NCBI GenBank assembly: GCA_963818885.1
Contig: CAWFTP010000004.1
Location: 248,001-312,000, forward strand
DNA: 64,000 nucleotides
Direction: 5' to 3'
Origin: DATFDN01 sp963818885
GTDB lineage: Bacteria; Pseudomonadota; Alphaproteobacteria; Acetobacterales; Acetobacteraceae
The position numbers and the translations under genes were made by a program. Below are positions 25,513 to 34,084 of the stretch, one piece after another (position 1 is the stretch's first letter; each line of letters starts with the position of its first letter). A model generated the notes under the pieces. It was not told the origin of the DNA. It saw only the letters and a list, made by a program, of their open reading frames with translations, and did not search any database.

Positions 25513-26087
25513 TGGCGCTCCGCCTCGCTCCGCTCGCCACGACCGCTGTGCTGGCGTTCCCGGCGGCGGCGATGGCGGAAGGCATGCCACAGCTCGACTT
25601 CAAGAACCCGCTGACGATCGACCAGGTCGGCTGGGGTGCGGTGATCTTCATCATCCTGCTCCTGCTGTGCTGGAAGTGGGCGCTGCCGAAGGTGAGCAGC
25701 GTGCTCGAGGAGCGGGCGGCGACGATCGCGGCGGACCTCGACGCCGCGCGGGCCAGCAAGACGGAATCGGATGCCGCGGTGGCGCAGATGACCGAAGCGT
25801 CAGCGCGGGCGCGGGCCGAGGCGCAGGCGGCAATCGCCGCCGCGATCGAGAAGTCAAAGCAGGAGGCGATGGTGCGTTCCGCGGCGCTCGACAGCCAGCT
25901 GGAGGCGCGTCTCGCCGAGTCCGAGCAGCGCATCGCTGCCGCGCAGGGCGCGGCGATGGCGGCGCTTCGTTCGGTCGCGGCCGATGCCGCGCACACCTTG
26001 ATCGCCCGCCTGACCGCGAGCACGCCCGATCCGGCGCGGGTGGATCAAGCGGTGGGCGCGGCGCTAGCGGCGCGCGGCCAGGGCTGA
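25512..26087 (+). CDS. atpG: F0F1 ATP synthase subunit b'
   Basis: Second stator stalk subunit (191 residues), typical of Alphaproteobacteria and phototrophs. The N-terminus has a signal-like hydrophobic stretch, TTAVLAFPAAAMAEGMPQLD. One membrane helix, VIFIILLLLCWKWALPK, follows, then a long Ala/Glu/Arg coiled coil (AATIAADLDAARASKTES onward). It pairs with subunit b to form a b/b' heterodimer. It overlaps atpE (TGATG) and stands 16 bases from atpF. Confidence 0.93.
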   Translation: MALRLAPLATTAVLAFPAAAMAEGMPQLDFKNPLTIDQVGWGAVIFIILLLLCWKWALPKVSSVLEERAATIAADLDAARASKTESDAAVAQMTEASARARAEAQAAIAAAIEKSKQEAMVRSAALDSQLEARLAESEQRIAAAQGAAMAALRSVAADAAHTLIARLTASTPDPARVDQAVGAALAARGQG

Positions 26088-26103
26088 GCCGAGGAGACCG
26101 GCG

Positions 26104-26604
26104 ATGGACTGGGAATTCCTGAGCGATTCGAAAGTCTGGGTCGCGATCGCCTTCGTCGTGTTCTTCATCGTGTTCGGCAAGAAGCTGTGGGTACCGCTGG
26201 CCGCGCTCCTGGACAGCCGCGCCGACCTCGTCCGCAACGAGCTCGAGGAAGCCGCCCGGCTCAGACGAGAGGCCGAGAACATGCTGCGGGAGGCGCGGCT
26301 GCAACGTGACCAGGCGGCCGAGGAATCGCAGCGCCTGATCGCTGGCGCTCAATCGGAGGCCCAGCGCCTCGCCGCCGCCGCCGCACAGGAGGCCGAGGTT
26401 TCGGCGCGCCGGCGCGAGCAGATGGCGCTCGACCGGATCGCCGCCGCCGAGAAAGCCGCCGTCGACCAAGTCCGCCTGACGGCCGCCGACGTCGCGACGA
26501 CAGCCGCACGCCAAGTCATCGCCGAGGGTCTCTCCCCCGAGGCCGACTCCACCCTGATCGACACCGCGATCCGCCAACTCCCGGCTGCCCTGCGGGCGGC
26601 CTAG
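26104..26604 (+). CDS. atpF: F0F1 ATP synthase subunit b
   Basis: Stator subunit b (166 residues). A short N-terminus precedes one membrane helix, VWVAIAFVVFFIVFGKKLW, then VPLAALLDSRADLVRNELEE and a long charged helix. The C-terminal part, TAARQVIAEGLSPEADSTLI, would contact subunit delta. Last gene of the F0 operon; the F1 genes (delta, alpha, gamma, beta, epsilon) are not in the window, the usual split for this class. Confidence 0.95.
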   Translation: MDWEFLSDSKVWVAIAFVVFFIVFGKKLWVPLAALLDSRADLVRNELEEAARLRREAENMLREARLQRDQAAEESQRLIAGAQSEAQRLAAAAAQEAEVSARRREQMALDRIAAAEKAAVDQVRLTAADVATTAARQVIAEGLSPEADSTLIDTAIRQLPAALRAA

Positions 26605-26642
26605 CGATCCTCCACCGCCTCGCTAGCGCTCGGCGACCTCTC

Positions 26643-26719
26643 CTGAGGTGAGAGATTGAAGACCGCCTCTCCCCCGCGGGAGAGGCAGACGCGCAACCCG
26701 GGTTGAGGGCCTCGCCCCT
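26643..26719. repeat. Intergenic palindromic repeat (CCTCTCCC family), copy 2
   Basis: GAGGTGAGAGATTGAAGACC leads into the pair CCTCTCCC and GGGAGAGG, then AACCCGGGTTGAGGGCCTCG. It resembles the element at 21113. It lies between atpF and the convergent small gene, where it may also act as a bidirectional transcription end. Confidence 0.6.
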
Positions 26720-26919
26720 CAGAACCCTACCTTGGTCGCCAGCTCGTCGCGCCATCGTTTGCTCGACGCCGGCTCCACGGCGCGCTTCGTCACCGGATCG
26801 AGGATTTCAACCTCGGCATCGGCGCAGCTTATCAGCACGCTGCGCACATGCGTCTGCGCTTCCTCCAGCGTAGCGCACGTCACGATCAGGCTCTTTTCCA
26901 CGTAAACCTCGAACGGCAT
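26719..26919 (-). CDS. Small hypothetical protein
   Basis: A 66-residue protein starting MPFEVYVEKSLIVTCATLEE. It reads as a compact alpha/beta peptide: a strand (FEVYVEKSLIVTC), a helix (ATLEEAQTHVRSVL), a strand (AEVEILDPVTK) and a basic C-terminus. The ATG at 26919 follows GGGGGAG. I do not recognise a family. It lies downstream of the HugZ-like gene on the same strand, 22 bases away, and may be co-transcribed with it. Confidence 0.55.
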   Translation of the reverse strand: MPFEVYVEKSLIVTCATLEEAQTHVRSVLISCADAEVEILDPVTKRAVEPASSKRWRDELATKVGF

Positions 26920-26941
26920 TAGCTCCCCCCTTTGCTTTGGT

Positions 26942-27655
26942 TCAACCACCGGCTTGGGTGGCGGTTCCCGCCAGCCGGACCAGTTCGCGCCGGACGTCGA
27001 CGGCGGAGACGGCGGGCACCGTCCAGGCAACCCGGATGACGCGTTCCCCCAGGGCCAGGTCGCACCCGTCCGCGTCGACCGCCACCATCCGCCACGTGCC
27101 CGGCTCTCCCGCGATCCGGGCAAGCGCCGCCGGATGGTCGGCGTTGCAGTGCGCGATGATAGCATCCTCGGCCGCCATAAGCGCAGTGACGCTTGCGGGA
27201 GCGGGCGCGAGATCGCTGCCACGCAGATGGCTCGCCCGTGCGAAGCCCTCGACCAGCCGCCCCTCCCCCGGTCGCAGCCGCCAGATGCGAAAGTCGGTGA
27301 ACCCTGCGTAGAGCGCGGCGTAGGGGTGGATCGCCATATAGCGGGCCTTGAGCGCGCTGTCGGGATCGGGCGCCGCCGTCCCGGACAGGGTCAGCCGAGG
27401 CGTGGTCTGCGGGTTCACCTCGGCGGGGGCACCGGTCAGCAGCAGCGCGCAGCCAGGGTCGGCGAGGAGATGGTGGGTGTGCTCGGCGAGGTCGGAGAGG
27501 AGCAGCAGGATCGAGCCGTCCGGCGCTGTCGCCGGCGTGACGAGGGAGACAAAAGGCCGCCCGTCTTGCAGGGTCGCGAGGCTACCCACCCGCGCGGAGC
27601 GCATCAGGCACCGCGCCGCCCACCGCCGCGCCTCGCCGCCGTCCTCTGACGCCAT
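26942..27655 (-). CDS. HugZ-like heme-associated protein (PNPOx fold plus DUF2470)
   Basis: A 237-residue protein. The N-terminal split-barrel domain is flavin-binding-like (RVGSLATLQDGRPFVSLVTP, then LLLLSDLAEHTHHLLADPG). The C-terminal DUF2470 domain has AEDAIIAHCNADHPAALARI, where His residues may bind heme. This two-domain layout matches HugZ/HutZ heme-utilisation proteins. Start ATG 27655 has GAGGTGA eight bases upstream, and is preferred over the GTG at 27679. It is divergent from chvI. A heme or flavin role is inferred from the family. Confidence 0.8.
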   Translation of the reverse strand: MASEDGGEARRWAARCLMRSARVGSLATLQDGRPFVSLVTPATAPDGSILLLLSDLAEHTHHLLADPGCALLLTGAPAEVNPQTTPRLTLSGTAAPDPDSALKARYMAIHPYAALYAGFTDFRIWRLRPGEGRLVEGFARASHLRGSDLAPAPASVTALMAAEDAIIAHCNADHPAALARIAGEPGTWRMVAVDADGCDLALGERVIRVAWTVPAVSAVDVRRELVRLAGTATQAGG

Positions 27656-27718
27656 ATTGCGTTCACCTCGTGTGCGCACGGGTCCTATATCCCCCTCAAG
27701 CAGGGGATAGGGACCGAC

Positions 27719-28420
27719 ATGAAGCAGACCATCGCCCTGGTCGACGATGACCGCAACATCCTCACCAGCGTCACGATGACGCTGGAGCAGGAGGGCTTTC
27801 AGGTACGCACCTTCACCGATGGGGAGAGCGCGCTCCAGGGCCTGACCCAGCGGCCGGTCGATCTCGCGGTGCTCGATATCAAGATGCCCCGCATGGATGG
27901 GATGGAGTTGCTCCAGCGCCTCCGCCAGCGCAGTTCCATGCCGGTGATCTTCCTCACCTCCAAGGACGAGGAGGTCGATGAGCTGATGGGCCTGCGCCTG
28001 GGAGCGGACGACTACATCACCAAGCCGTTCAGCCAGCGCCTGCTGCTCGAGCGCATCCGCGCCCTGCTCCGGCGCAACGAGGCCTCCCGCGCCGAGGGGT
28101 CAGGCGCCGCGCCGGGCGGGGTGATGGTCCGCGGCGACCTGATCCTGGATGAGACCAAGCACCAGTGCATCTGGAAGGGCACCGACATCCAGCTCACGGT
28201 GACCGAGTTCCTGTTGGTCAAGGCGCTCGCCGCCCGGCCCGGCATGGTGAAGAGCCGTGACCAGCTCATCGACGCCGCCTATGGCGAGAACATCTACGTC
28301 GACGACCGCACCATCGACAGCCACGTCAAGCGCATCCGCAAGAAGTTCCGCGTCGCCGAGGACGGCTTCAACCAGATCGAGACGCTGTACGGGATCGGCT
28401 ATCGTTACAAGGAGCACTGA
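27719..28420 (+). CDS. chvI: Response regulator, OmpR family (ChvI type)
   Basis: A 233-residue two-component regulator. The receiver domain has the acidic pocket ALVDDDRNI, the phospho-acceptor Asp at residue 53 in LDIKMPRMDG, and Lys in DDYITKPFS. The winged-helix DNA-binding domain has LTVTEFLLVKALAARPG and DRTIDSHVKRIRKKF. The pattern and adjacency to a ChvG-like kinase match the ChvI acid and envelope stress regulators of Alphaproteobacteria. The sensor gene follows after 1 base. Confidence 0.92.
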   Translation: MKQTIALVDDDRNILTSVTMTLEQEGFQVRTFTDGESALQGLTQRPVDLAVLDIKMPRMDGMELLQRLRQRSSMPVIFLTSKDEEVDELMGLRLGADDYITKPFSQRLLLERIRALLRRNEASRAEGSGAAPGGVMVRGDLILDETKHQCIWKGTDIQLTVTEFLLVKALAARPGMVKSRDQLIDAAYGENIYVDDRTIDSHVKRIRKKFRVAEDGFNQIETLYGIGYRYKEH

Positions 28421-28421
28421 G

Positions 28422-30077
28422 GTGCTCCAGCGCCTTGCCGGGCGGCCCCCGCCCGAGCCGGTCACAGGCGCGCCCGTCCCTCGCCTGCGCTGGGTGTCCC
28501 CGCTGCTGCGGCGCATCCTCCTGGTCAACGTGCTGCCGCTTGTGCTTCTGGTGGTAGCGCTGCTGTATCTCGACCAGTACCAGAACGGCCTGCTGGAGGC
28601 CGAGGCCTCGGCGCTGCGGGAGCAGGCGCGTGTCTTCGCGGGCGCGCTTGCCGAGAGCGCGGTCAGCGTCGCCGACCCGAAGGAGCCGCGCCTCGTCGCC
28701 GATATCGCCCGCCCGCTGCTCTATCGGCTGACCGAGCCGAGCCCCGATGCCGAGGCCAAGCTCTACGGTCCGGACGGTACGCTGATCGCCGACTCCCGCG
28801 TCCACGGCGCCGAGCGCGAGCCGCTGCCGCCCGCCGTCGCGCGCGGTCCCGTCATGGGCGCGATCGGCTGGATCTATGACGAGATGCTGGGGCTGCTGCC
28901 GCAGAAGACGCCGACCCGTTTCGATCTGTCGCCCGGCGGCGCGGGCCCTGACTGGCAGCCCGATGTGAAGGAGGAGTTCCGCCTGTCGAGCTCCGAGAAG
29001 AGCCGGGAGATGCCGCCCTATATCCGCCGCACGCTCGACAACCGCCTGCTCGTCAGCGTGGCGGTGCCGGTGATGCGCGACAAGCACACGGTCGGCATCA
29101 TCCTGCTGACCCGCGAGGCGCGTGAGGTGGATAGCAGTCTGTTCGCCATCCGCACCTCTATCCTCGCGCTGTTCGGGGTGGCGATCGCCTTGACCGTGCT
29201 GCTGTCCTGGTATCTCTCGCGCACCATCGCCCGCCCGATCCTGCGACTCGCGACCGCGGCCGCCGAGATGCGGGAAGGCCAGGGCCGCACCGGCAGTGTG
29301 CCGCGCGCCCTGCTCGCCCGCGGCGACGAGGTCGGCGTGCTCGCCGTCGCGCTAGCCGATTCGGCCGCCGCGCTGTGGCACAGGATGGATGCGATCGAGC
29401 GCTTCGCCGCCGATGTCGCGCACGAGATCAAGAACCCGCTGAGCTCGATCCGCAGCGCCATCGAGACGTTGCGCCGAATCGACGACCCGAACCGGCAGAA
29501 GCAGCTTCTCGGCATCATCACCGATGACGTGACCCGGCTCGACCGCCTGATCACCGATGTCGCCGACGCGTCGCGCGTGGATGCGGAGCTGTCGCGCATC
29601 GCCACCGAGCGCGTTGATGTCGCTCCGATCCTTCGCACGCTCCAGGAACTGCAGGACGCGACACGCGGCGAGGATGATCCGTGGATCGCACTCGACATTC
29701 CGCCGAACGGCCTCGTGGTGCGCGGGGTGGAGGACCGGATGGTGCAGGTGTTCCGCAACATCATCGCCAACGCCGAATCGTTCAGCCCGCCGCGCGGACG
29801 CATCGCGGTCGCCGCGCATACAGCGGGAAGCAATGTGGTGATCACGGTGGAGGACGAGGGCCCCGGCATTCCCGAGGGCAAGCTCGACCAGGTGTTCGAC
29901 CGCTTCTACAGCGAGCGTCCCCGCGAGGAGCGGTTCGGCCAGCACTCCGGCCTCGGCCTGTCGATCAGCCGCCAGATCGTCGAGGCGCTGCGCGGCCGCA
30001 TCACCGCCGACAACCGCCGCGGCCCCGGCGGCGCGGTCCTGGGGGCGCGGTTCACCGTGGCTTTGCCGGCGGCGTGA
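28422..30077 (+). CDS. chvG: Sensor histidine kinase (ChvG type)
   Basis: A 551-residue membrane kinase. The first helix is RILLVNVLPLVLLVVALLYL. A large periplasmic sensor region follows, the second helix is near SILALFGVAIALTVLLSWYL, then a HAMP linker with SRTIARPILRL. The H box FAADVAHEIKNPLSS puts the phosphorylated His at residue 334. N box (NIIANAESFS) and G boxes (DEGPGIP, GLGLSISRQIVEA) complete the ATPase. Start GTG 28422 is directly after chvI. It is expected to sense envelope stress or acid and phosphorylate ChvI. Confidence 0.92.
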   Translation: MLQRLAGRPPPEPVTGAPVPRLRWVSPLLRRILLVNVLPLVLLVVALLYLDQYQNGLLEAEASALREQARVFAGALAESAVSVADPKEPRLVADIARPLLYRLTEPSPDAEAKLYGPDGTLIADSRVHGAEREPLPPAVARGPVMGAIGWIYDEMLGLLPQKTPTRFDLSPGGAGPDWQPDVKEEFRLSSSEKSREMPPYIRRTLDNRLLVSVAVPVMRDKHTVGIILLTREAREVDSSLFAIRTSILALFGVAIALTVLLSWYLSRTIARPILRLATAAAEMREGQGRTGSVPRALLARGDEVGVLAVALADSAAALWHRMDAIERFAADVAHEIKNPLSSIRSAIETLRRIDDPNRQKQLLGIITDDVTRLDRLITDVADASRVDAELSRIATERVDVAPILRTLQELQDATRGEDDPWIALDIPPNGLVVRGVEDRMVQVFRNIIANAESFSPPRGRIAVAAHTAGSNVVITVEDEGPGIPEGKLDQVFDRFYSERPREERFGQHSGLGLSISRQIVEALRGRITADNRRGPGGAVLGARFTVALPAA

Positions 30078-30084
30078 CGCAGCT

Positions 30085-30992
30085 ATGATCCCCACGATCA
30101 TCGACTGCGATCCCGGCACCGACGACGCGCTCGCGCTGCTGCTCGCCTTCGCCTCGCCCGAGCTCGAGGTGCGCGCCGTGACCGTCGTCGCCGGCAATGT
30201 CGGGCTCGCCCGCACGCTCGCCAACGCCCGCGCGATCGTGGGGCTCGCGGGGTCCGCCGCCCCCGTCTTCGCCGGCGCCGACCGCCCGTTCCTCGGCCGC
30301 TATCCGACGGCGGCGCATGTGCACGGCGAGGACGGGCTGGGCGGCGTCGTGCTTCCCCCCGGCCCCCCAGCCGCGCCCGGCATCGCCGCCGACGCGATCC
30401 GCCGCCTGCTGCGGGAGGCCGCCGAGCCGGTCACGCTTGGTCGGCATCGGCCCGGCCACCAACCTGGCGCTCGCCCTGCACACCGAGCCCGCGCTCGCCG
30501 ATAAGGTCGCCTGCATCGCGCTCATGAGCGGCGCCTGGGGCGGCGGCAACGTCAGCCCGGCGGCCGAGTTCAACGCCCATTGCGACCCCGAGGCGCTGGC
30601 CTCCGTCCTCGCCCTCGGCCGCCCCGTCGTGCTGACCCCGCTCGAGCTCACCGCCCAGGCCCTGCTCACCGAGCCGCGCCTCGCCGCCCTGCGCGCCGCC
30701 GGCACCGGCGCGGCGCTGGCGGCGGCCTGCGCGATCCAGGCGAGCGTGCCGGTCTCGCGCCCGGCTCGGCGGCGTTGCCCTGCACGACCCCTGCACGGTC
30801 GCCTGGCTGATCCGGCCCGGCCTGTTCGGCACCTGCCCCGCACGGGTCAGCGTCGACCTCGGGCCGGCGAGCCGAGGCCGCACCAACATCGCCCGCTGCG
30901 CGCCGGGGCAGGCCAATGCGATGGTGCTGGAGACGCTGGACGCCGACGGCTTCTTCGCCCTGCTCGCCGAACGCCTTGCCCGCCTGTCCTGA
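30085..30992 (+). CDS. Nucleoside hydrolase (IUNH family), two frameshifts
   Basis: Cleaves the N-glycosidic bond of nucleosides, releasing ribose and base. The N-terminus IPTIIDCDPGTDDALALL is the calcium-binding DxDPGxDD signature. HGEDGLGGVVLP is the usual active-site loop. The frame breaks near 30437 (EPVTL then VGIGPATNLALAL) and near 30770 (then GGVALHDPCTVAWLIRPGLF with the active-site His region). Length is 3n+2, fitting two single extra bases. The end at 30992 reads FFALLAERLARLS. It follows chvG by 7 bases. Likely intact in the organism. Confidence 0.82.
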
Positions 30993-31025
30993 GCCACCGG
31001 CTGAGCCAGGGACAACCAGGGGCAA

Positions 31026-31146
31026 ATTGTACGTTTCGGCCCATTCGGCAGCCTTCGAGGGTCGCCAGAACGTACAATTCGTCCCCGCCCGAGGCCCGCC
31101 GGCGGCCAAGTTGTACAATCGCGGTTTCGCAGGGCGCAATTGTACG
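31026..31146. repeat. Paired inverted repeats with TTGTAC cores
   Basis: Pair 1: ATTGTACGTT at 31026-31035 and its exact complement AACGTACAAT at 31069-31078. Pair 2: GTACAATCGCG at 31113 and GCGCAATTGTAC ending at 31145, with ten of twelve positions complementary. Four copies of the TTGTAC core lie in 120 bases of non-coding DNA. They may be protein-binding sites or arms of a mobile mini-element. Confidence 0.55.
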
Positions 31147-31404
31147 GCAACGATGCCTCGAACCCGCCAGAAGGCCCGCTTGCCCTGGAGTCCACAGCAA
31201 CAACAGCATAAGTAGCAGCGGATCAGGCTGACTGTCATCGTGCCGGTTACCAGAGCACGTCGGTTTCTAGTGAAACCTACGTCGGAAATAACCGCCGTCA
31301 TCGCGAGCCGCCGGCGGGCGGCGATTGTGTGTGGGAATTGGCAACCGCTCCAAACGTCATTCCCGCGAAAGAGCGTGTGAAGAAATCGGGCGATCCGCTC
31401 AAAA

Positions 31405-31490
31405 CGTCATCCCCGCGCAAGCGGGGACCCAGGCGGACGGTCTGGAATTTTCTCCGGTTTGCCTGGGTTCCCGCTTGCGCGGGAATGACG
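31405..31490. repeat. Long hairpin of the GTCATTCCCGCG dispersed-repeat type
   Basis: CGTCATCCCCGCGCAAGCGG with GACCCAGGC forms the left arm; GCCTGGGTTCCCGCTTGCGC with GGGAATGACG forms the right arm. About 28 of 30 positions pair around a 26-base centre. Elements of this type occur in many proteobacterial genomes as intergenic repeats. A half-element lies just before it at about 31358. Confidence 0.65.
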
Positions 31491-31684
31491 AGACGTGCGC
31501 CGTGCTCATTTCCTGAAGGCCCGGCGTGGCGATCCAGGCAGGTATCCGAGAGTGTGTCTGGATCGCGTCATTCCGCTGCGCGGGGTTCGCGATGACGATG
31601 CAGGCGACCCCCCTCCTAATCCCGCTCCGCGCGGAGACGATCGGCCGTTCCCGGCGGCCTCACCGGGTCATGCCAACGGTCCAG

Positions 31685-31788
31685 TGCTCTGACCTATTCG
31701 TCGTCATTGCGAGGAGCGGAGCGACGAAGCAATCTCCGGCCCGTGTGTAGGAGATTGCTTCGCTTCGCTCGCAATGACGCGCTGGGGA
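31685..31788. repeat. Dispersed repeat TGCTCTGACC...GCAATGAC, copy 1
   Basis: The element runs from TGCTCTGACC to GCTGGGGA. The core GTCATTGCGAGGAGCGGAG and the inverted GAGATTGCTTCG...CGCAATGAC form a long stem. A second copy at 33959 has the same ends and over 85 of about 100 positions in common, with an extra short hairpin inside. Confidence 0.75.
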
Positions 31789-31793
31789 AGGAG

Positions 31794-31916
31794 TCATGGC
31801 TGTTGCGCTATTGATAGCATCCCTCGCGCGACGAATAGGAAAGCGAGGGCGCGATCAACGGCAGCAGGGTCGAGATGCGCGAGCACGACGAGTGTCAACA
31901 GCATCAGAATTTTCAT
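31794..31916 (-). CDS. Doubtful 40-residue membrane peptide
   Basis: From ATG 31916 the frame gives a leader-like start, MKILMLLTLVVLAHLDPAAV, and a second hydrophobic stretch, ALAFLFVARGMLSI. A weak GGAG stands about 13 bases upstream. No homologue is recognised and it sits in a repeat-rich stretch, so it may not be a gene. Confidence 0.2.
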   Translation of the reverse strand: MKILMLLTLVVLAHLDPAAVDRALAFLFVARGMLSIAQQP

Positions 31917-32141
31917 GGTGGGCGTGTGCTCCGTAAGCTCCTCTCGCGAGGGGCTGTCGTGTCCGGGAGCGCCCACCCGACAATCGGCCGGCGGCTTCCC
32001 CGCATAGGACTATCTGCGAGGCTCGGCGGGTAAGTAGGCGCGCCACCTCGCGCGTGCAAGGGCGTCTTCACTCGACCCGTCTGGCTTCCCCCGCCTCGGC
32101 TTTGCTGCGAGCATTGTGGCCTGCCCGATCAGGAGACCACC

Positions 32142-33274
32142 TTGGACTGGAACGCGCTGCCCTTCGATTCCGACGCCATGCTCGCCGGCCTCGCGACCTG
32201 GGTCACCTGCGAGAGCCCGACCTTCGACGCCGCCGCGGTGAACCGCATGATGGACGTCGCCTCGCGCGACCTGGTGCTCGCCGGCGCGCGCATCGAGCGG
32301 ATCGCCGGGCGCATGGGGCTCGGCGACTGCGTGCGCGCGAGCTTCCCGCATGCGACGCCGAACGTGCCCGGCATCGTCGTCATGGGCCATCTCGACACCG
32401 TGCATCCGACTCGGCACGCTCGTCGCAGCTCGCGTTCCGCCGCGAGAGGGACCGCGCCTACGGTCCGGGCATCCTCGACATGAAGGGCGGCGACTACATG
32501 GCGATCGAGGCGATCCGCCAGCTCGCGCGCGCCGGCATCGCCACCCGCCTGCCGATCACCGTGCTGCTGACGTGCGACGAGGAGATCGGCAGCCCCTCCA
32601 CCCGCGACCTCATCGAGGCGGAGGCGGCGCGCCACCGCTACGTGCTGGTGCCCGAGCCCGCCCGCCCCGACGGCGGCGTGGTGACCGGGCGTTACGCGAT
32701 CGCCCGCTTCAACCTCGAAGCCACCGGCCGGCCCAGCCACGCCGGCGCGCGCCTCGCCGAGGGCCGCTCGGCGATCAAGGAGATGGCCCGCAAGATCGTC
32801 GAGATCGAGGATATGACGACCGAGGACTGCACGTTCAGCGTCGGCGTCATCCACGGCGGGCAATGGGTCAACTGCGTCTCCACCACCTGCACCGGCGAGG
32901 CGCTGTCGATGGCGAAGCGCCAGGAGGACCTCGATCGCGGCGTCGAGCGCATGTTGAGCCTGCACGCGTCCTCGAATGACGTGCAGTTCCGGGTGACGCG
33001 CGGCGTGACCCGCCCGGTGTGGGAGCCGGACGCGAAGGGCAGGGCGCTCTACGAACGCGCGCGGGGAATCGCGCGCTCGCTCGGCTTCGACATCCCCGCG
33101 CAGAGCTCGGGCGGCGGTTCCGACGGCAACTTCACCGGCGCGATGGGGATCGCGACGCTCGACGGCCTCGGCGTGCAGGGCGCCGGCGCGCATACGCTGG
33201 AGGAGCACATCGTCGTCGACAGCCTGGCCCAGCGAGGCAAGCTGTTCGCCGGATTGCTCGCGACGCTTGATTAG
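32142..33274 (+). CDS. M20 peptidase, carboxypeptidase G2-like, two frameshifts
   Basis: Zinc metallopeptidase of about 376 residues that cleaves C-terminal amino acids from N-acyl or pteroyl substrates. Zinc ligands are visible in MGHLDTVHP, GPGILDMKGGDY, LTCDEEIGSPSTRD and LVPEPARPDGG, with the final His in GAHTLEEH. SAGGGSDGNFTG-like GGGSDGNFTGAMG is also typical. The frame breaks twice within 15 bases (about 32411 and 32421), just after TVHP; length is 3n+2, fitting two extra bases. TTG 32142 is the start, with AGGAG seven bases before it. It overlaps the DUF1345 start. Confidence 0.82.
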
Positions 33275-33935
33275 GCATCCGCCGCTCGTCTGGCGTGTCC
33301 TCGCCAGCCGCCCGCGCCTCTGGACCGGCGTGTTCTGCGGCATTCTCGCCTGGGTCTTTCTGGGTAACGCGCTGCCGCCGCGCACCCATGCCGTCCTCTC
33401 CTGGGACGTCGGCGTGCTGGTCTATCTCGGCGGCGCGGCGCTGCTGTTCGGCACCGAGCGGCGAAGCCGCATGGCGATCGACGCCGCGGCCCAGCAAGAG
33501 GGCGAGTGGACGATCTTCTCGCTCACCATCGCCGCCGCGGTGTTCAGCCTGGTCGCGACCTTGGGCGAGTTCGCCGCGATCAAGGACGTCCATGGTCCCG
33601 ATCGCGACCTGCACGTCCTCCTCGTCGTCGTCACCCTGTTCGCCTCCTGGCTGATGGTGCACACCACCTTCGCCTTCCGCTACGCGCACGAGTTCTATAC
33701 CCAAAGCGACGGCGAGGCTCCTGATGGCGGCTTGCAGTTTCCCGGCAAGGACGATCCGGACTATCTCGACTTCGTCTATTTCGCGCTGGTGCTCGGCATG
33801 ACCTTCCAGGTCTCCGACGTGCAGATCACCTCGCGCAAGCTGCGCCGCCTCGCGACGATCCAGGGCCTGCTCAGCTTCCTCTTCAACACGGTAATCTTCG
33901 CGCTGAGCGTCAACCTCGCGGCGGGGCTGGTGTAG
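33267..33935 (+). CDS. DUF1345 family membrane protein
   Basis: A 222-residue inner-membrane protein with about five hydrophobic segments (LWTGVFCGILAWVFLGNALP, VGVLVYLGGAALLFG, FSLTIAAAVFSLVATLGEFA, LHVLLVVVTLFASWLMVHT, LLSFLFNTVIFALSVNLAAG). The block FAFRYAHEFYTQ then DYLDFVYFALVLGMTFQVSD is characteristic of DUF1345. The start is a TTG that overlaps the peptidase stop. Function unknown. A dispersed repeat follows 23 bases downstream. Confidence 0.82.
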   Translation: MIRHPPLVWRVLASRPRLWTGVFCGILAWVFLGNALPPRTHAVLSWDVGVLVYLGGAALLFGTERRSRMAIDAAAQQEGEWTIFSLTIAAAVFSLVATLGEFAAIKDVHGPDRDLHVLLVVVTLFASWLMVHTTFAFRYAHEFYTQSDGEAPDGGLQFPGKDDPDYLDFVYFALVLGMTFQVSDVQITSRKLRRLATIQGLLSFLFNTVIFALSVNLAAGLV

Positions 33936-33958
33936 AGCGGATTATACACACGCCCCGA

Positions 33959-34074
33959 TGCTCTGACCCATTCGTTGTCATTGCGAGGAGCGGAGTGACG
34001 AAGCAATCTCCGGCCCGTGTGCAGGAGATTGCTTCGCACCGCTTTCGCGGTGCTCGCAATGACACCGCTGGGGA
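33959..34074. repeat. Dispersed repeat TGCTCTGACC...GCAATGAC, copy 2
   Basis: Same ends and core as the element at 31685. Inside the right half an additional GCACCGCTTTCGCGGTGC hairpin is present. It fills the gap between the convergent DUF1345 and acyl-CoA ligase genes and could act as a transcription barrier. Confidence 0.75.
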
Positions 34075-34084
34075 ATGCCCGCCG

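Larger units (their letters stand above)
30993..32141. other. Gene-poor repeat region
   Basis: About 1.15 kb without a convincing gene, apart from a doubtful 40-codon frame at 31794. It holds, in order: two inverted pairs of TTGTAC cores (31026-31146), a palindrome with ACGT ends and a GTTTC/GAAAC stem (31257-31282), a long hairpin of the GTCATTCCCGCG type (31405-31490), another inverted element around CGTCATTCCGCTGCG (about 31567-31600), and a repeat that recurs at 33959 (31685-31788). AT content is visibly higher than in the flanks. Confidence 0.6.

Noticed and set aside
30993..32141. CRISPR array or attachment site in the repeat-rich gap
   Set aside because: Repeats are inverted and of different types, with no regular spacers, no Cas genes, no integrase and no tRNA at the border.
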